A stretch of DNA of 40,599 nt from positions 1-40,599 of IMG/VR virus record IMGVR_UViG_3300006805_000057, one strand, 5' to 3'. This document shows positions 38,147 through 40,599 of this stretch, piece after piece. The notes beneath the pieces are model-generated. The model saw nothing but the letters and a program-made list of their open reading frames with translations, did no database searches and had not been told where the DNA came from. Source of the stretch: a virus. Position numbers and translations under genes: made by a program. Every line of letters begins with the position of its first letter. The stretch's first letter is position 1.

Positions 38147-39950
38147 ATTTATCTACGGTCTCCTTTAGTTTATGCCAGAGGATTCTGCCCAGTGAATGCA
38201 GGGCTGCAAACGAATAAACGCGCAAATCTATGGCTTCGTTGCGCACCCCGTTATGGTCCTTTGTGAAGATTTGGTAGGGCTTACCAAAGCTGAAGCGAGT
38301 CACCATCTGCTCTGCCGTCAGTTGCTTGTAGTAGTCGTCAGAGAAACCAAAGTCCCGCACCTGTCCATCGCTCTTGATTGGGGCAGGAAAGTGAATGGTG
38401 CGGGGGCCGCCCGGCATCATCACCAGACGGTTGTAAATGGCATACTTGGCCGCTGTCACGCCCACCGGCCAGAACGGCACCCGCGCCCGATTGTTCCGGC
38501 TAGGCTTGGACGGGATAAGCGGCGGGACGCTCGTCCCCACCTTGTTTATGCCCTTACACGCGAACACTCCACGGAACGCCCTCGGCCCGGTGAAGGCTAG
38601 AACCCGGTCCATCGCGTAACCCATATCGATAAGCGCCCGCTCAATCTTCATGGTCATCCCGGTGGCGTGCTTGAACTCCGTCAGCAATAACTGGTCTAGG
38701 TCTTTCCACACCTGATCTTTCCTCGGGTCGCCATACAGGACTTTGACTTGGATAGACCAGCACTCCTCATCCTCACCCCACCCGTCAACCGAAACCTCTA
38801 TGCGGTCCTTCTGAACGTCTGCCGAGGCCGTCAGGATAAGCACCCCACGGGGCAACATATCCAGCGGGTCATACTCCTCCGCGTGTTCCTTGATGCCGTC
38901 CGAGGTAATGGCCGTGTTGGGCTCCTCATAGCACTCCGCAAGCACCGTGTTGATGACGGTCTTCAGGGCTTCCGGCCCCGAGTCCTTCGCTTCTAGGAAC
39001 TCACTGGCAATCTGGTGGAGCCGGTTTTTAAACCCCTTCTTAGCCGGCATGAGGCTGGCCAACTGGTTGAGCCAGTAACCCCTGATACCGTTAAAGGGCT
39101 TGGTCGCAATCCACCGCCCCCCCGAAATCATCGCCTTCCTTTCCTCATCGTTGTGCTCAGCCTGACACTCAGGGCAAACAATCCGCGCCGTTTCTGGCCG
39201 GCTGTTGTCCATCTTCACATCCTTCCACATCAGGACAAACTCATGGGAGCACGCCTTGCACTTACAATGCCACTTCCGAAAGTCCGATTTCTCCAACCAA
39301 TCCCATACCCGAGACTGTCCTTTGATCGTTGGGGATGAGCTGACGACCTGAACGCTCTCCCGGTAGTTGTCTGCACGCTTGAACGCCAAAAGGATAGGGT
39401 CTCCCTCAACGCTGTTTTCCATCGCGTCAACTTCTTCGCAGATGACCCGGGGGCTTTGAATCTGACGGAAGGCTGAGGGGCTGTTGGACCCGATGACTGC
39501 GCACCGCCCACCCGGGAAGCCAATGGAAAACATTGTATTATCCCCGTCCCTGCTCCGCGCCGGTTTCACCTTTCCGCGAAAGCACCGGCTGCTCTCAATC
39601 ATCGGATTAAAGAACTCCTTCTTCCACTTCTTAGCGGAATCCACCGTGGGGTAAACCCACAGGATGTGGCACGGGTCATGATCTATCGTATAGCCCGTCA
39701 GGTTCATTTCGCTTTCTGTCTTTCCCACACGGGAGGCCATACACAGAACCGTCGTCTGCACCTCCGGGTCAAAGAACGACTCCTGCGGTTCCTGCATGAA
39801 TGGAGTGTGCTTAATCCGGTAAGGACCGGATTTCGCTGTAACCCCCGGAGGCAGCGTCCGCTTCTCCTCCGCCCACTTCCAAACATGCTTCTTTTCCGGG
39901 ATGCGAAGGAACCGTTCCGCAATCCGCTTACTGAGCTTCAGGAGCATCAT
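37890..39950 (-). CDS. Terminase large subunit (lambda GpA family)
   Basis: A 686-residue packaging motor. Walker A MASRVGKTE (Lys77), Walker B VICEEVD (about 169-175) and a coupling motif SSPT near 205-209 form the ATPase; Cys229, Cys231, Cys234 and Cys259/Cys262 make the zinc site typical of GpA; the nuclease domain lies about 370-590 (SADVQKDRIEVSVDGWG as its first acidic strand, IDMGY). It cuts concatemers at cos and translocates DNA into the prohead via the portal. The last 80 residues are low in complexity and coincide with the overlapping gene. Confidence 0.95.
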   Translation of the reverse strand: MMLLKLSKRIAERFLRIPEKKHVWKWAEEKRTLPPGVTAKSGPYRIKHTPFMQEPQESFFDPEVQTTVLCMASRVGKTESEMNLTGYTIDHDPCHILWVYPTVDSAKKWKKEFFNPMIESSRCFRGKVKPARSRDGDNTMFSIGFPGGRCAVIGSNSPSAFRQIQSPRVICEEVDAMENSVEGDPILLAFKRADNYRESVQVVSSSPTIKGQSRVWDWLEKSDFRKWHCKCKACSHEFVLMWKDVKMDNSRPETARIVCPECQAEHNDEERKAMISGGRWIATKPFNGIRGYWLNQLASLMPAKKGFKNRLHQIASEFLEAKDSGPEALKTVINTVLAECYEEPNTAITSDGIKEHAEEYDPLDMLPRGVLILTASADVQKDRIEVSVDGWGEDEECWSIQVKVLYGDPRKDQVWKDLDQLLLTEFKHATGMTMKIERALIDMGYAMDRVLAFTGPRAFRGVFACKGINKVGTSVPPLIPSKPSRNNRARVPFWPVGVTAAKYAIYNRLVMMPGGPRTIHFPAPIKSDGQVRDFGFSDDYYKQLTAEQMVTRFSFGKPYQIFTKDHNGVRNEAIDLRVYSFAALHSLGRILWHKLKETVDKYEHDNPRKRNEEQRGMGGIGDKPSKDDGEGIPDSPYGGREADAGDVGQGEPASASEPASILPHQRQPPRPFIPRRARPGGWTKGW

Positions 39951-40350
39951 CCGGTTCGTCCTCCTTGAAGTATTCTTCCGGGTCGATGTCCCGCACCGCC
40001 GCTAGTATGTTCTGCTTCTGCTCTTGGCTAATCTCTTGGTCCCTCACCGCGTCCCTAATGCCAATAGCCCAAGCAGTCCACACTTTTTCCACCTGAGCCA
40101 TAGGAGCCTGTTCCCTGCGGGTCTGGGCGTTCTCCAGTTCAACCTTGTCGGCCTGCTCTCGGGTAAGGCGCGTGCGCTCCGCCTTGGCGTCGGTGTATAA
40201 CGCCTTAAGGATTTGCTGCGTGGTGTAATAACCCTCCGCATCAGGGGCCTCTCCCTGCTGGGTCAGCCTCGCCTTGAGCGTGTCCCGATGAACGTCAAAC
40301 TCGGTTTGAGCAAAGTTGAGAGACCATTGGATAGGGCCGGTTGGCTTCAT
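39928..40350 (-). CDS. Terminase small subunit (Nu1-like)
   Basis: A 140-residue protein. An N-terminal helix-turn-helix-type domain (SLNFAQTEFDVHRDTLKARL) would bind the packaging site; a Lys/Glu/Arg-rich helix (TRLTREQADKVELENAQTRREQ) oligomerises; the acidic C-terminus binds the large subunit. Size and order match lambda Nu1. It overlaps the large subunit gene by 23 bases. Its ATG overlaps the upstream TGA (ATGA). Confidence 0.85.
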   Translation of the reverse strand: MKPTGPIQWSLNFAQTEFDVHRDTLKARLTQQGEAPDAEGYYTTQQILKALYTDAKAERTRLTREQADKVELENAQTRREQAPMAQVEKVWTAWAIGIRDAVRDQEISQEQKQNILAAVRDIDPEEYFKEDEPDDAPEAQ

Positions 40351-40517
40351 GCTGCGTGTCTCGCCCTCGTTCCCATCCCGGCTCCATATAGCGCAAGCGC
40401 CAATATGATCTTATCATCAACCACGGATGGCGTTTGATAAGACTGAGATACGCTATTCTTTCGTCCCGCTACGCGAAGCTTTATAAACCAATCAAAGTCA
40501 GCCGTTTTTGTCGTCAT
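40347..40517 (-). CDS. Small protein before terminase, first late gene
   Basis: A 56-residue protein (MTTKTADFDWFIKLRVAG...) ending in a TGA that overlaps the small terminase ATG. The overlap, ATG start and codon use support a real gene. KIILALALYGAG could be a helix of a DNA-binding domain, but no family is recognised. It lies next to the probable packaging site, so it might assist cos recognition. Its first codons contain GACAAAAACGGCT, the same 13 bases as in the TTGACA box at 37240-37262. Confidence 0.65.
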   Translation of the reverse strand: MTTKTADFDWFIKLRVAGRKNSVSQSYQTPSVVDDKIILALALYGAGMGTRARHAA

Positions 40518-40587
40518 TATGTCTCTAGTTTGCTAAGTGCTGTATGCCGCTAATTTGTGAAACTTCTGTCCCTAGAAAAGAGCCTCG
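40518..40587. other. Probable packaging-site region
   Basis: About 70 bases upstream of the first late gene with no coding potential, next to the terminal repeat. By comparison with lambda (cos directly before nu1) this and bases 1-40 are the likely cos/terminase-binding region. No repeats of a Nu1-binding type were recognised. Confidence 0.4.
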
Positions 40588-40599
40588 CTCAATGTTCCC
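40588..40599. repeat. 12-bp terminal direct repeat, right copy
   Basis: CTCAATGTTCCC, identical to bases 1-12; see the left copy. Confidence 0.85.

Noticed and set aside
1-40599. CRISPR arrays and insertion sequences
   Set aside because: No regularly spaced repeats or transposase frames were seen on either strand.

Overview
The window looks like a complete genome, about 40.6 kb, of a tailed double-stranded DNA phage (Caudoviricetes). The last 12 bases repeat the first 12 exactly, so the ends join into a circle or are cohesive ends. Essentially every protein gene lies on the minus strand, so coordinates fall in the direction of transcription. The host cannot be named. GC content is moderately high outside one AT-rich control region, and Shine-Dalgarno-like sequences are present before only some genes. 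A Gram-negative host is likely because a lipobox and an inner-membrane lysis-type cassette are visible. Verrucomicrobiota is only a guess.

Late region (40517 down to about 18864, continuing through the junction from a promoter at 48-77). A 56-codon gene is followed by small and large terminase, four small genes, a gpW-like/Ig-like protein, a lambda-type portal, a fused prohead protease-scaffold-HK97 capsid protein, a decoration-like protein, a GT-A glycosyltransferase, head-tail connector and tail-completion candidates, an ATP-dependent DNA ligase, a tail-tube candidate, a tail-chaperone candidate, a short tape measure, and a distal-tail cluster. That cluster holds a carbohydrate-binding-like tail protein, a polyglycine adhesin with a small paralogue of its N-terminus, a beta-rich tail protein and a repeat-containing fibre. 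It is followed by a signal-peptidase-like protein, a lipoprotein-like frame without a normal start, and small membrane proteins of the holin/XhlA kind. A strong hairpin (18864-18899) closes this unit.

A tRNA-Thr(CGT) lies alone on the plus strand in the gap between the late and early units.

Early/middle region (18466 down to 83). About fifty short genes are packed with ATGA, GTGA or TAATG overlaps. They include an SSB-like protein with an acidic tail, a replication-initiation/helicase-loader-like protein, a SWIM-type zinc protein, a KH-domain protein, an HNH-like protein without its zinc cysteines, ABA-sandwich, DUF7448-like and DUF551-like proteins, and many small unknowns. Two intrinsic terminators (13846-13878 and 12461-12498) split it into units, each followed by a leader. 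The promoter-distal end (4040-916) carries a methyltransferase-like protein, a B12-type radical SAM enzyme and a glycosyltransferase-like protein. This looks like a modification island and, together with the head-module glycosyltransferase, is the best candidate for an undescribed system.

I recognise no integrase, repressor, DNA polymerase, helicase, primase or endolysin. The phage therefore probably uses host replication proteins and is probably not an integrating temperate phage. Several real genes are too short to appear in ordinary ORF lists: 40347-40517, 19740-19829, 18908-19000, 16458-16631 and 11481-11603.
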